From assembly GCA_900546515.1 (NCBI GenBank), contig URDG01000011.1, positions 1-64,000 on the forward strand: DNA of 64,000 bases. Reading direction: 5' to 3'. A program made the position numbers and the translations under genes. Positions 8,301 through 16,627 of the stretch are shown piece after piece; within the stretch, counting starts at the first letter, position 1; each line of letters opens with the position of its first letter. The stretch is from an uncultured Eubacteriales bacterium (GTDB lineage: Bacteria; Bacillota; Clostridia; Oscillospirales; Oscillospiraceae). Below the pieces are notes generated by a model. That model was not told the origin of the DNA and ran no database searches. It worked only from the letters and a program-made list of their open reading frames with translations.

Positions 8301-10724
8301 TCACCCGAAGTAGCGTGAGACCTCGTCCGCGCTGAGTTGGGCATGTTCGATTATGGCCTTTATGCATACGCCGCGCCAGTCTCTCTCCGTGATATTCCTT
8401 CTGAGCTCGCGCAGGGCGCTCTGCCAATCCTCATAGCTTCTTCCGCGCAGCGCAAAATCACGCGCGATCTCCGGCCCGATCTCATCCGCCATTCTGTCTA
8501 TCTCCGCGGCGACGTTCTCATTTGAAAGCGTCGTGTTCAGCACCTCCGACGCGCGGGTCAGAAAGCGCTCCCTGAACTCCGGATTTTCCATAAGCGGCGT
8601 AATAAACACCGCGCTGGATGTCGATGTGGGTCTGAGCACGTTGCCGAAAGCCACTGCCGGATGCGTGAGCGTCGCATCCATATCATAAAGGATGAACCGC
8701 CATTTTCCGTCGTCCTGCGTTGAACGCGCATAGCGGACGTTGCCGGTGCTTATATCCGTATTGGCCGAGTAGCCCTCTATTATCATCCAGTCTATCAGGC
8801 AGTCCGTATCCAGACGCTCGCAGAACAGGCGGTAATTTTCTTCCTCTCTCAGGTCATTTTTCCACGCGAACTCCACGACCTCGGCGTAATACTCGCTGTC
8901 CCTTCCGGCAGGCGCTTTCAGTATCGTCACGCGGTCCTTGTCCACGCCCTTCAGGTCGGCATAGTACTGCGCGTTTATCTTCTCCATGAGCGCATATATG
9001 CCCCTGTATTCGCCGTTGACGTACAAAACGCAGTACCGGCTGCGCTGAGTCGGAAGCTCATCCGAAAACTGGAGGCTGAGATTTTCCAGCAGCTCGCTGC
9101 GTATAACGGCGTTGTTCTGATCCTGCCCGGCGCGGAGCACGAGCCCGCTGAATTCCGTCACACCGCCGCCGAATATGTCGCAGCTCAGCCGCGCGCTGCC
9201 GTAAGCGCCGCGGAAATGCAGCCCCATATTCTTCTTCGGCTGATCAAGGCTCGTCTCCCCGTGCATGTCTATCCCGCAGGGGATCGTAAATGTGCAGTCG
9301 TCCGCATAGAAAGATATGCTGCCCGGAAGCTCTATGCCCTTGCGCTTTCCGGCATACATCCCGTTGAACTTCCGCGCGTCGTCCGAAACGAGACTCGCCA
9401 CCGGAAGAGAATGATTTTCGTTTATAATATAGCTGAGTGTGAGCGCGCGGCTGGGCAGTGCGCCGGGCTCGACCGAGACCGCCCTGAGCACTGCGGTGCT
9501 CTCAAGCGTGACGGGAGCCGTATACTCCTCGCTCTGCTCTGTCGGCAGCGAACCGTCCAGCGTGTAATATATGCGCCCCGCGGCCGAAAGTCCGGCCGTC
9601 ACCCCGCTCACTCCGTCAAATACTCCGCCGGCGTTATCCGCCTCCGGCATGGCCGAGACCCTGCGGCAGCCGCCGGATTTCTCCTGCCCCGGCTGCGGCG
9701 CAGAAAAATAAAACCATCCGTTCTCTCCGTCCATACGGCCGAAGCTGCCGTTATAGGGAATATCGCGCAGAAAAGCATAGTCCGCCACACCGGCCTCAGT
9801 GCTCAGATACAGGCTCTCTTTCTCAGAGTCGAGCTCAAAATCCGCATGGAGGAAGCCCTTGTCCGCATCGGCCTCCGCCTTGTCACAGATAACGGTGACG
9901 CGCTCTCCCGCGCCGAGCGTCATTTCCGGGAAGCGCCAGAGCCGCAGCGCATCATCGTCGTCCGAAAGATAATAATCCGAAAGCTCGACCGGGCTGTCAG
10001 AGACGTTTTTAAGCTCCACCCAGTCGCAGAAACCGAGGTTCCTCTGCTCAAGCGTCGAGAAATTCGCCGTAACTACCTCGCTTATCACGATCGGAGATGC
10101 GGTTTCAAGGCTGTCCTGCCATGAATCGTAGCCGTCCGCCGTGTTTGGATAGCCCGGCGTCGGATACAGCGTCTTTTCCCATTCGCCGTTTTCGTTCAGG
10201 CGCAGCGCAATGTCTGCGGCGCCCGTCGTACATTCCGCCGTGTCTACGCGCAGACCCTGCGCGTCATTGAGGCACACCGTTTCATCCTCGGAGATGGAAA
10301 AATCCGTGTGCAGCGCATTTTCAGTGCTGTCCGTTCCGTCGGCATATACGAGCAGGCGTCCGCCCGCGCCGATAGTTACCTCAGGGAACGTCCAGCCGTC
10401 CTTATCCTCGCCGTCGGAGATCGTGAAGCCCGCGAGGGAAATATCCTCGCCGGATACGTTTTCAAGCTCTATCCAGTCGGGAAACGCGCCGTTTTCATCC
10501 ATGAGCACGCTGCGGTTTTTTGCCATCAGCTCGGAAATACGAAGCTTCCCGGCGTACCCGCTGCCGTCCTGTACCGTGCCTTCCTGTACCGGCTTTTCCT
10601 GCACATCCTCTGCGGAATTTTCCGGCGCACAGCCGGAAAACGACAGCATGCCGAGCACTGCAATCAGTGCCGCAGCGGCGCTTAAAAATCCATTTTTACC
10701 TGATCTTCTGCCGGTCTGGAACAT
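8301..10724 (-). CDS. CotH kinase-family lipoprotein with two lamin-tail domains
   Basis: An 807-residue exported lipoprotein (hydrophobic signal, FSGC lipobox at Cys32). Domain order: lamin-tail domain one (LRISELMAKNRSVLMDENGA with DWIELENVSG), lamin-tail domain two (VISEVVTANFSTLEQRN with DWVELKNVS), a chitobiase-like IYYTLDGSLPT module, then a CotH domain from about residue 455 containing IRSELLENLSLQ, GEYRGIYALMEKI and FILYDMD. CotH of Bacillus is a protein kinase of the spore coat; these secreted lamin-tail versions are widespread and largely uncharacterised. ATG 10724 is preferred because GGAGG lies 6 nt upstream; an ATG at 10763 has no such site. It is the first gene of the CotH-VTC-DUF4956 operon, which hints at a surface process linked to polyphosphate. 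Confidence 0.85.
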   Translation of the reverse strand: MFQTGRRSGKNGFLSAAAALIAVLGMLSFSGCAPENSAEDVQEKPVQEGTVQDGSGYAGKLRISELMAKNRSVLMDENGAFPDWIELENVSGEDISLAGFTISDGEDKDGWTFPEVTIGAGGRLLVYADGTDSTENALHTDFSISEDETVCLNDAQGLRVDTAECTTGAADIALRLNENGEWEKTLYPTPGYPNTADGYDSWQDSLETASPIVISEVVTANFSTLEQRNLGFCDWVELKNVSDSPVELSDYYLSDDDDALRLWRFPEMTLGAGERVTVICDKAEADADKGFLHADFELDSEKESLYLSTEAGVADYAFLRDIPYNGSFGRMDGENGWFYFSAPQPGQEKSGGCRRVSAMPEADNAGGVFDGVSGVTAGLSAAGRIYYTLDGSLPTEQSEEYTAPVTLESTAVLRAVSVEPGALPSRALTLSYIINENHSLPVASLVSDDARKFNGMYAGKRKGIELPGSISFYADDCTFTIPCGIDMHGETSLDQPKKNMGLHFRGAYGSARLSCDIFGGGVTEFSGLVLRAGQDQNNAVIRSELLENLSLQFSDELPTQRSRYCVLYVNGEYRGIYALMEKINAQYYADLKGVDKDRVTILKAPAGRDSEYYAEVVEFAWKNDLREEENYRLFCERLDTDCLIDWMIIEGYSANTDISTGNVRYARSTQDDGKWRFILYDMDATLTHPAVAFGNVLRPTSTSSAVFITPLMENPEFRERFLTRASEVLNTTLSNENVAAEIDRMADEIGPEIARDFALRGRSYEDWQSALRELRRNITERDWRGVCIKAIIEHAQLSADEVSRYFG

Positions 10725-10947
10725 TCTCTGCCTCCGCAGTTCTCTCTCATACATGTACGGCAATGCGCATCTTCAGGCCCCGGCCGGCGCCGCATAACGC
10801 GGCAAACGCGGCAGGCAGGCGGATCTCGGCTCAGATAACGGCACTTTTTCGCAGAAATACTTTGCGTATTCCAAGAAAAAGCGGTCAAAACAGAACACAA
10901 ATTATTCGTCAGATGCCGCAGATACATTGCGCGGCATTGCCGCTGCT

Positions 10948-10976
10948 ATTATACATTTTCCGTTCTCCAACGTCAA
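10948..10976 (-). promoter_or_regulatory. Sigma-A-type promoter for the CotH-VTC-DUF4956 operon
   Basis: On the minus strand: TTGACG (10971-10976), 17-bp spacer, TATAAT (10948-10953). Confidence 0.65.
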
Positions 10977-10993
10977 GCATTGACAAATGGCAA

Positions 10994-11022
10994 TTGAATA
11001 TTCACTTACGCCTTGGTATAAT
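10994..11022 (+). promoter_or_regulatory. Sigma-A-type promoter for the BaiN-like oxidoreductase operon
   Basis: TTGAAT (10994-10999), 17-bp spacer, TATAAT (11017-11022). Confidence 0.65.
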
Positions 11023-11094
11023 AACAGCTGAACACCTCCATGCGCGGAGGGATTTAACGACGGTTTATGCGGTATGGCCGCATGGAGGATACAA

Positions 11095-12306
11095 ATGGAA
11101 ACTGTTGTAGTCATAGGCGGCGGCGCATCCGGCATGATGGCGGCGCTCACCGCCGCCGGAAGCCCCGGCAGGCATGTCATTGTGCTCGAACGGCAGCAGC
11201 GCGTGGGCCGCAAGCTGCTTGCGACCGGAAACGGCCGCTGCAATCTCACGAACACCGGCGCAGCTCCCGGTAATTATCACGGGGAGCTGCCGGAATTTGC
11301 GCGAAGCGTGCTCGAGCGCTTCACGCCGCAGGACACGCTCGATTTCTTTCACTCTCTCGGCCTTATCACGGTCACGGAGTACGGCGGGCGCGTCTATCCT
11401 CTCTCCAACTCCGCCAACAGCGTGGTCGACGTGCTGCGCTTCGCGCTCGAACGCGCCGGAGTGGAGCTGCGCTGCTCCACAAGCGCACGGGAGATAGTCC
11501 GCCGCGACGGCGGCTACACCGTGCGCACCGACGGCGGGGACATTCCGGCCGACTGGCTGATCGTCGCCTGCGGCGGCGCGGCTGGGGCAAAGCTTGGCGG
11601 CGTTATGGACGGCTACGGGCTTCTCAAGCCGCTTGGCCATAAGCGCACGAAGCTCTTTCCCTCGCTCGTGCAGATCACTACGGAGCCGGAATATCCGCGC
11701 GCGCTCAAGGGCGTCAGGGCTGACGCTGCCGTCGAGCTTGTCTGCGGCGGCGAAGTCCTCGCAGAAAGCGGCGGAGAATTACAGTTTACCGAGACCGGAG
11801 TGTCAGGCCCCGCCGCATTTGATATTTCCCGCAGCGTCTCCTCCGGCGGCGACGGGCTGAGTTTGCGGATAGATTTTCTGCGCGGCTACGGCAGCGGCGA
11901 GGTGCTCACAATGCTTGAAGCACGGCGTTCCGCGCTGCCCGGGCTTGAGAGCGCGGAGCTTTTCACCGGCATGCTGCACAACCGTCTGGGCCGCATGCTC
12001 GTGAAATATGCCGGACTTGATGCCCGCTCGCCCCTTAAAGCGCTGGACAGTGGGGCGCTCCACCGGGCTGCGGATGCCTGCAAGCGCTTTGAGCTGAAGG
12101 TCACCGGTACAGAGGGCTTTGACAGCGCGCAGGTCACGGCGGGCGGCATACGGACCTCCGGTTTTGATCCGGCAACGCTGCAAAGCTGGTTTATGCCGCG
12201 GCTGTTCGTCTGCGGCGAGCTGTTGGACGTCGACGGCGACTGCGGTGGCTACAACCTGCAATGGGCCTGGGCCAGCGGCTACACCGCGGGGAGGCTCGGC
12301 GAATGA
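11095..12306 (+). CDS. NAD(P)/FAD-dependent oxidoreductase, HI0933/BaiN family
   Basis: A 403-residue flavoprotein. The dinucleotide-binding motif VVVIGGGASGMMAA opens the protein (GGGASG at residues 8-13), followed by RVGRKLLATGNGRCNLTN, a hallmark of the HI0933/YhiN/BaiN family. The FAD-binding C-terminal motif DGDCGGYNLQWAWASGYTAG is intact. BaiN of bile-acid dehydroxylating clostridia belongs here, but the family is broad and the substrate cannot be read from sequence. ATG 11095 has GGAGG 6 nt upstream; an earlier in-frame ATG at 11074 does not. The last codon overlaps the next gene by 4 bp (ATGA), so both are probably made together. Confidence 0.9.
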   Translation: METVVVIGGGASGMMAALTAAGSPGRHVIVLERQQRVGRKLLATGNGRCNLTNTGAAPGNYHGELPEFARSVLERFTPQDTLDFFHSLGLITVTEYGGRVYPLSNSANSVVDVLRFALERAGVELRCSTSAREIVRRDGGYTVRTDGGDIPADWLIVACGGAAGAKLGGVMDGYGLLKPLGHKRTKLFPSLVQITTEPEYPRALKGVRADAAVELVCGGEVLAESGGELQFTETGVSGPAAFDISRSVSSGGDGLSLRIDFLRGYGSGEVLTMLEARRSALPGLESAELFTGMLHNRLGRMLVKYAGLDARSPLKALDSGALHRAADACKRFELKVTGTEGFDSAQVTAGGIRTSGFDPATLQSWFMPRLFVCGELLDVDGDCGGYNLQWAWASGYTAGRLGE

Positions 12307-13898
12307 TACTTGTGCGCAGACTGCGGCTGGAGCCGGGAGAGGACGTGTCAGCCCTCGCTGGGAAAGCCGCGAAGAAGCTGAGGCTCCATCCCGCGGAGAT
12401 AAAGGAGCTCCGCCTTATAAAGCGTTCCCTCGACGCGAGGAAGAAAAACGACATTCACTACATCTGCTCTGCGGCGGTCTCTGCCGGCGGTGCGGAGAGC
12501 AAAATTATAGAACGCGCGAAAAGCGCTGACGTATGCAGCTTTGACGAACCGGATTACGCCATTCCGCGCGCCGTTCCCGGCTTCCGACCCGTCGTCGTCG
12601 GCTTCGGCCCGGCGGGTATGTTCGCCGCGCTCGTGCTCTCTCTGGCAGGCGCGCGGCCTATCGTCATAGAGCGCGGGCGCGACGCCGTGAGCCGCAAGGC
12701 CGCGGTGGACGCCTTTCACGCCGGAGGCGCACTCGACAGCGAGTGCAACGTGCAGTTCGGTGAAGGCGGCGCGGGTACCTTTTCCGACGGCAAGCTCAAC
12801 ACCGGCACCCATGACCGGCGCATGAGCTGGATGCTGCGGCAGTTTTATGAACACGGCGCTCCCGAGAGCGTAATGTACGACGCGAAGCCCCATATCGGCA
12901 CGGACATACTTATAGACGTCGTGCAGCGCATCCGCGCCGACGTTATCGCGCACGGCGGCGAGGTGCGCTTTTCAACGCGTATGGACGCGCTTGTTATTAA
13001 GGACGGACGGCTGTGCGGCATTGAGGTCACGGACGCCTCCGGCCGGCACGCTCTCCCCTGTTCGCAGCTCATCCTTGCGATCGGGCACTCTGCGCGCGAC
13101 ACCTTTGAGACGCTGCATGCGCAGGGCGTGCCGATGGAGCCGAAGGCTTTCTCCATGGGCGTGCGCATAGAGCACCGGCAGGCCGATATTGACCGGGCGC
13201 AGTACGGCGCGGCGCGCGGCGCGCTTCCCGCGGCGGACTATTCTTTAAACGTCCATCTCCCGGACGGTACAAGTGCCTACACCTTCTGCATGTGCCCGGG
13301 CGGGCAGGTGTTTGCCGCCGCTTCGGAGCCGTGCGGCGTCGTCACGAACGGCATGAGCTACTCAAGGCGCGACGGTGAAAACGCGAACTCCGCTCTGCTT
13401 GTCACACTGCACCCGGAGGATTTTCCGGATAAGAGCACGCTCGGCGGAATGTACTGGCAGCGGGAGATAGAGCGCGCCGCGTATAGCTACGGCGGCGGCA
13501 ATTACCTCGCTCCCGCACAGCTTGCAGGCGATTTTCTGGCACATAGGCCCAGCACCGGTCCCGCTTCCGTAATACCGACATACGCCCCCGGCGTCGTCTG
13601 GGGAGATCTGCACGAGGTGCTGCCTGAGCGCATAAGCCGCGTCCTTGAAAATGCGCTGCCTGAGCTTGGGAAGAAGCTCGCGGGCTTCGACGCGCATGAC
13701 GCTGTCATGACCGCGCCCGAGACGCGCTCTTCGTCGCCCGTCAGAATACTGCGCGATGAGCGGCAGCAAAGCCGCGTCTCAGGTCTTTATCCCTGCGGCG
13801 AGGGCGCGGGATATGCCGGCGGCATAAGCTCTGCGGCGGTGGACGGCATGCGCTGCGCCGAGGCCGTCCTGCGGGATATGGCAGACACTGTACTCTGA
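12303..13898 (+). CDS. FAD-dependent dehydrogenase-like protein (COG2509 type)
   Basis: A 531-residue flavoprotein. About 95 N-terminal residues form a small RNA-binding-like fold (LRLEPGEDVSALAGKAAKKL). Then comes the Rossmann motif VVVGFGPAGMFAAL near residue 98, FGEGGAGTFSDGKLNTGTHD, and the C-terminal FAD motif YPCGEGAGYAGGISSAAVDG. This matches the COG2509 uncharacterised dehydrogenases common in Firmicutes; the true substrate is unknown. ATG 12303 overlaps the stop of the preceding oxidoreductase gene. A shorter protein of the same broad family is encoded at 38705-40078. Confidence 0.85.
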   Translation: MILVRRLRLEPGEDVSALAGKAAKKLRLHPAEIKELRLIKRSLDARKKNDIHYICSAAVSAGGAESKIIERAKSADVCSFDEPDYAIPRAVPGFRPVVVGFGPAGMFAALVLSLAGARPIVIERGRDAVSRKAAVDAFHAGGALDSECNVQFGEGGAGTFSDGKLNTGTHDRRMSWMLRQFYEHGAPESVMYDAKPHIGTDILIDVVQRIRADVIAHGGEVRFSTRMDALVIKDGRLCGIEVTDASGRHALPCSQLILAIGHSARDTFETLHAQGVPMEPKAFSMGVRIEHRQADIDRAQYGAARGALPAADYSLNVHLPDGTSAYTFCMCPGGQVFAAASEPCGVVTNGMSYSRRDGENANSALLVTLHPEDFPDKSTLGGMYWQREIERAAYSYGGGNYLAPAQLAGDFLAHRPSTGPASVIPTYAPGVVWGDLHEVLPERISRVLENALPELGKKLAGFDAHDAVMTAPETRSSSPVRILRDERQQSRVSGLYPCGEGAGYAGGISSAAVDGMRCAEAVLRDMADTVL

Positions 13899-13931
13899 TA
13901 TGTTCACGATGTTCAGCGTGTGATTTCCCGC

Positions 13932-13960
13932 TTGACTTTTTCTGAAAAAAGTTGTATAAA
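13932..13960 (+). promoter_or_regulatory. Sigma-A-type promoter ahead of the MFS gene
   Basis: TTGACT (13932-13937), 17-bp spacer, TATAAA (13955-13960). Transcription would begin near 13967, just before a terminator-like hairpin. Confidence 0.65.
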
Positions 13961-13973
13961 ATCAAAGCAACGA

Positions 13974-14018
13974 GCAGCTAAACTCGGCATAAGTCCGGTT
14001 GTTTAGCTGCCCGTTTTT
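13974..14018 (+). terminator. Hairpin with T-run inside the MFS leader: terminator or attenuator
   Basis: Ten-bp stem GCAGCTAAAC (13974-13983) / GTTTAGCTGC (14001-14010) followed by CCGTTTTTTC. It lies downstream of the promoter at 13932-13960 and about 30 nt before the MFS start codon. It may terminate the upstream operon, control entry into the MFS gene, or both. Confidence 0.65.
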
Positions 14019-14048
14019 TCTATTTTTCAGTAAAAGGAGCGTACTCAC

Positions 14049-15251
14049 ATGCCAAGCGAAAAAGTCTGGACAAGAAATTTTCTGCTCATAATTCTCATTA
14101 ATTTTCTCGTATTCATGAACCATATCATGGTTCTCTCGACCTTTCCGATGTTTCTCGAACAGGTGCTCGGTCTGAATGAAGCCGTCGCCGGCGCCGCGGC
14201 ATTCGCTTTCTCTGCCGTTGCGGTCATACTCCGCCCCATCATAGGCTGGCTTCTCGACTGCGGCCGCCGTCGCGGCGTGCTGCTCATCGGTCTTACCGGC
14301 ATGCTGCTGATGCCGCTCGGATACGCCGCATCGGCCGCCTTTACCGCTTCCGGCTACGTGCTCACCGCCGCCGTCGCTCTTGCTCTCGTCTGCCGTATGC
14401 TGCACGGCGCGGCGCTTGCATTCTCCAACACCACCGGTGCGACCATTGCGTCAGACGCACTGCCGCAGAAACGCTTTGCCGAGGGCATGGGTTACTTCGG
14501 CATGGCCACCGCACTCGCCACCTCCCTTGCTCCGGCGCTTGGCCTCGCCCTCATGAAGGTCAGCTTCACAGTGCTGTTCCTTACGGCCGCCGGATTCATG
14601 CTCATCTCGCTGCTGCTCTGCCTTATGATGAAGCCCCTCTCCGTGCCGCAGGCCGAAAAAAAGCCGCTTGATTTCAAAACGCTCATTGACGCCGACGCCG
14701 TACCGGCTTCCGTTATTTGTCTCGTGTTTTTGCTGACCTGGGGTGCTCTTGAGAATTTTCTTGCCGACTACGCGATCAAAAACTCTCTCCCATCCGGCGG
14801 CATCTTCTTTGCCATCACTGCCGTCATGCTCTTCCTCGTGCGCGTGACCATCGGTAAGCTCGCCGACAAAAAGGGTGAGGGGATATTCGTCTACTCATGC
14901 AACGCGGCCATGCTGGCCGCCTTCCTGCTGCTGGCCTTTGCCCCGGGCAATTTCAGTTTCTATCTTGCCGCAGTCCTCGCCGGTTACGCCTTCGGCGGCA
15001 TAGAACCGGCGCTGCAGTCGATGGCCGTGCACATCGCGCCGCCGGAACGCCGGGGCAGCGCAAACTCCACCTTTCTGTGCGCATACGATATAGGTCTCGG
15101 CGGTGGCGGCGGCATCGCGGGCGTACTGATAAGCGCGCTCGGCTACAGGAGCATGTATCTCATCCTCTCTCTGGCTACAGTCGTCTCAGTACTCCTCTAT
15201 GTCTTCTGGGGCCGTCATCACCGCTCCTCGTTCAGCCGCACGCTGAAATAA
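14049..15251 (+). CDS. Major facilitator superfamily transporter
   Basis: A 400-residue protein with twelve predicted membrane helices and a cytoplasmic loop near residue 200 (KPLSVPQAEKKPLDFKT). Features include the loop GWLLDCGRRRGVLLIG after helix 2, the MFS motif A position, and GKLADKKGEGIF at the equivalent site in the second half. The substrate cannot be deduced. ATG 14049 follows AAGGAG. The gene has its own promoter and a hairpin-containing leader, and ends before a strong bidirectional terminator shared with rpoD. Confidence 0.85.
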   Translation: MPSEKVWTRNFLLIILINFLVFMNHIMVLSTFPMFLEQVLGLNEAVAGAAAFAFSAVAVILRPIIGWLLDCGRRRGVLLIGLTGMLLMPLGYAASAAFTASGYVLTAAVALALVCRMLHGAALAFSNTTGATIASDALPQKRFAEGMGYFGMATALATSLAPALGLALMKVSFTVLFLTAAGFMLISLLLCLMMKPLSVPQAEKKPLDFKTLIDADAVPASVICLVFLLTWGALENFLADYAIKNSLPSGGIFFAITAVMLFLVRVTIGKLADKKGEGIFVYSCNAAMLAAFLLLAFAPGNFSFYLAAVLAGYAFGGIEPALQSMAVHIAPPERRGSANSTFLCAYDIGLGGGGGIAGVLISALGYRSMYLILSLATVVSVLLYVFWGRHHRSSFSRTLK

Positions 15252-15288
15252 GCGGCGCGGGTGTTCATCCGTCTATGAGTATATATGG

Positions 15289-15327
15289 AAAAGAGCCTCT
15301 GCGGAATACGTCCGCAGAGGCTCTTTT
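15289..15327. terminator. Bidirectional terminator between the MFS gene and rpoD
   Basis: Seventeen-bp stem (AAAAGAGCCTCTGCGGA with TCCGCAGAGGCTCTTTT) around a short loop, with A and T runs at the base, so it can act on both convergent transcripts. Confidence 0.85.
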
Positions 15328-15349
15328 CATGCGACGCTGTAAGCTTCAG

Positions 15350-16624
15350 TCAGTTCAGGAAGTCCCTGAGCTTCTTGGAGCGGCTGGGATGACGCAGCTT
15401 GCGCAGCGCCTTCGCCTCGATCTGGCGGATACGCTCGCGCGTGACGTTGAATTCCTTGCCTACCTCCTCAAGAGTACGCGTGCGGCCGTCGACTATGCCG
15501 AAGCGCAGCTCCAGCACCTTCTTCTCGCGCGGTGCAAGCGTGTCGAGCACTTCCTCCAGCTGCTCACGCAGCAGGGAGAAGGATGCGGCCTCGCTGGGCT
15601 CGGAGGCGTCCTCGTCGGGAATGAAGTCGCCGAGATGGGAGTCCTCCTCCTCGCCGATAGGCGTTTCGAGAGACACGGGCTCCTGCGCGATCTTGAGTAT
15701 ATCGCGCACCTTCTCGACCGGCATATCCATTTCCTTGGCTATCTCCTCGGCGCTCGGATCATGGCCGAGCTCCTGCAGGAGCTGACGGGAGACGCGGATG
15801 GTCTTGTTGATCGTCTCGACCATGTGCACAGGGATGCGGATAGTGCGCGCCTGGTCGGCAATGGCGCGGGTTATGGCCTGACGTATCCACCATGTGGCAT
15901 AGGTGGAGAACTTGTAGCCCTTGGTATAGTCGAACTTCTCCACCGCCTTTATAAGTCCGAGATTGCCCTCCTGAATAAGATCGAGAAACAGCATGCCGCG
16001 GCCCACATAGCGCTTTGCGATCGACACGACCAGCCGGAGGTTTGCCTCGGTCATACGGTGCTTGGCATCCTCGTCGCCGGCCGCCATCTTTATGGCAAGC
16101 TCTATCTCCTCATCGGGAGAAAGCAGGGGGACCTTGCCTATCTCCTTGAGATACATGCGCACGGGGTCATCGGTGGAAAACGAGTCCATCAGCGCGTCGG
16201 TGTCGTTTATCTCCTCCTCGGTGACCTCCTCTATGTTTGCCAGATCCTCGCCGTCGGGCAGAATATCGTCTATCGGGGGCAGCACATCCGCCGCGCCTAC
16301 GTCTATGTCAACGCCGTTGGCCTCGAGAGTATCGTAAAACTTCTCCTCGGTATCGCTGTCAAGGTTCATCTCCGCCAGGCACTCCAGCTCCTTTGTGGTC
16401 AGGCTGCCCTTCTTCTTGCCCTTTTCGAGCAGCTCCGCAAGCTTTTCTTCATTGGACTTGGGCGGCTCCGCGGGCTCGGCCTCTTTTTTCTTCGCGGTTT
16501 TCTTCCGCGGCTTGGGGATCTCAAGCTCCTGCTGGTCGCTTATCTCACTTATGGACGCCTGCTCCAGCAGCTTGTCCGCAAGGCTTTCGAGCTCTTCTTC
16601 TTTGAATTTCATTTCGTCTGACAT
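15350..16624 (-). CDS. rpoD: Principal RNA polymerase sigma factor (sigma-A/RpoD)
   Basis: A 424-residue housekeeping sigma factor. An acidic, lysine-rich region 1.1 and spacer is followed by DPVRMYLKEIG (region 1.2), NLRLVVSIAKRYVGRGM (region 2), KFSTYATWWIRQAITRAI (regions 2.3-2.4 that open and read the -10 box), EEIAKEMDMPVEKVRDIL (region 3) and VTRERIRQIEAKALRKLRHP (region 4.2 that reads the -35 box). Length is normal for Firmicutes. ATG 16624 lies 3 nt after dnaG, with its GAGGGG ribosome site inside the end of dnaG. The dgt-dnaG-rpoD order is a variant of the macromolecular synthesis operon. Confidence 0.97.
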   Translation of the reverse strand: MSDEMKFKEEELESLADKLLEQASISEISDQQELEIPKPRKKTAKKKEAEPAEPPKSNEEKLAELLEKGKKKGSLTTKELECLAEMNLDSDTEEKFYDTLEANGVDIDVGAADVLPPIDDILPDGEDLANIEEVTEEEINDTDALMDSFSTDDPVRMYLKEIGKVPLLSPDEEIELAIKMAAGDEDAKHRMTEANLRLVVSIAKRYVGRGMLFLDLIQEGNLGLIKAVEKFDYTKGYKFSTYATWWIRQAITRAIADQARTIRIPVHMVETINKTIRVSRQLLQELGHDPSAEEIAKEMDMPVEKVRDILKIAQEPVSLETPIGEEEDSHLGDFIPDEDASEPSEAASFSLLREQLEEVLDTLAPREKKVLELRFGIVDGRTRTLEEVGKEFNVTRERIRQIEAKALRKLRHPSRSKKLRDFLN

Positions 16625-16627
16625 AGT

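Larger units (their letters stand above)
10725..11094. other. Divergent control region between the CotH operon and the FAD oxidoreductase operon
   Basis: No gene seen. It contains back-to-back promoters: minus strand 10948-10976 and plus strand 10994-11022, with only 17 bp between their -35 boxes. The CotH transcript would have a leader of about 215 nt and the oxidoreductase transcript about 65 nt. No known riboswitch was recognised. Confidence 0.6.

Noticed and set aside
13899..14018. The hairpin at 13974-14010 as only the terminator of the oxidoreductase operon
   Set aside because: A good promoter lies between the operon end and the hairpin, so a leader role for the MFS gene must also be considered; I kept both options.
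14897..16621. A 574-codon plus-strand frame opposite rpoD
   Set aside because: It is a compositional shadow of rpoD and crosses the strong terminator between the MFS gene and rpoD.
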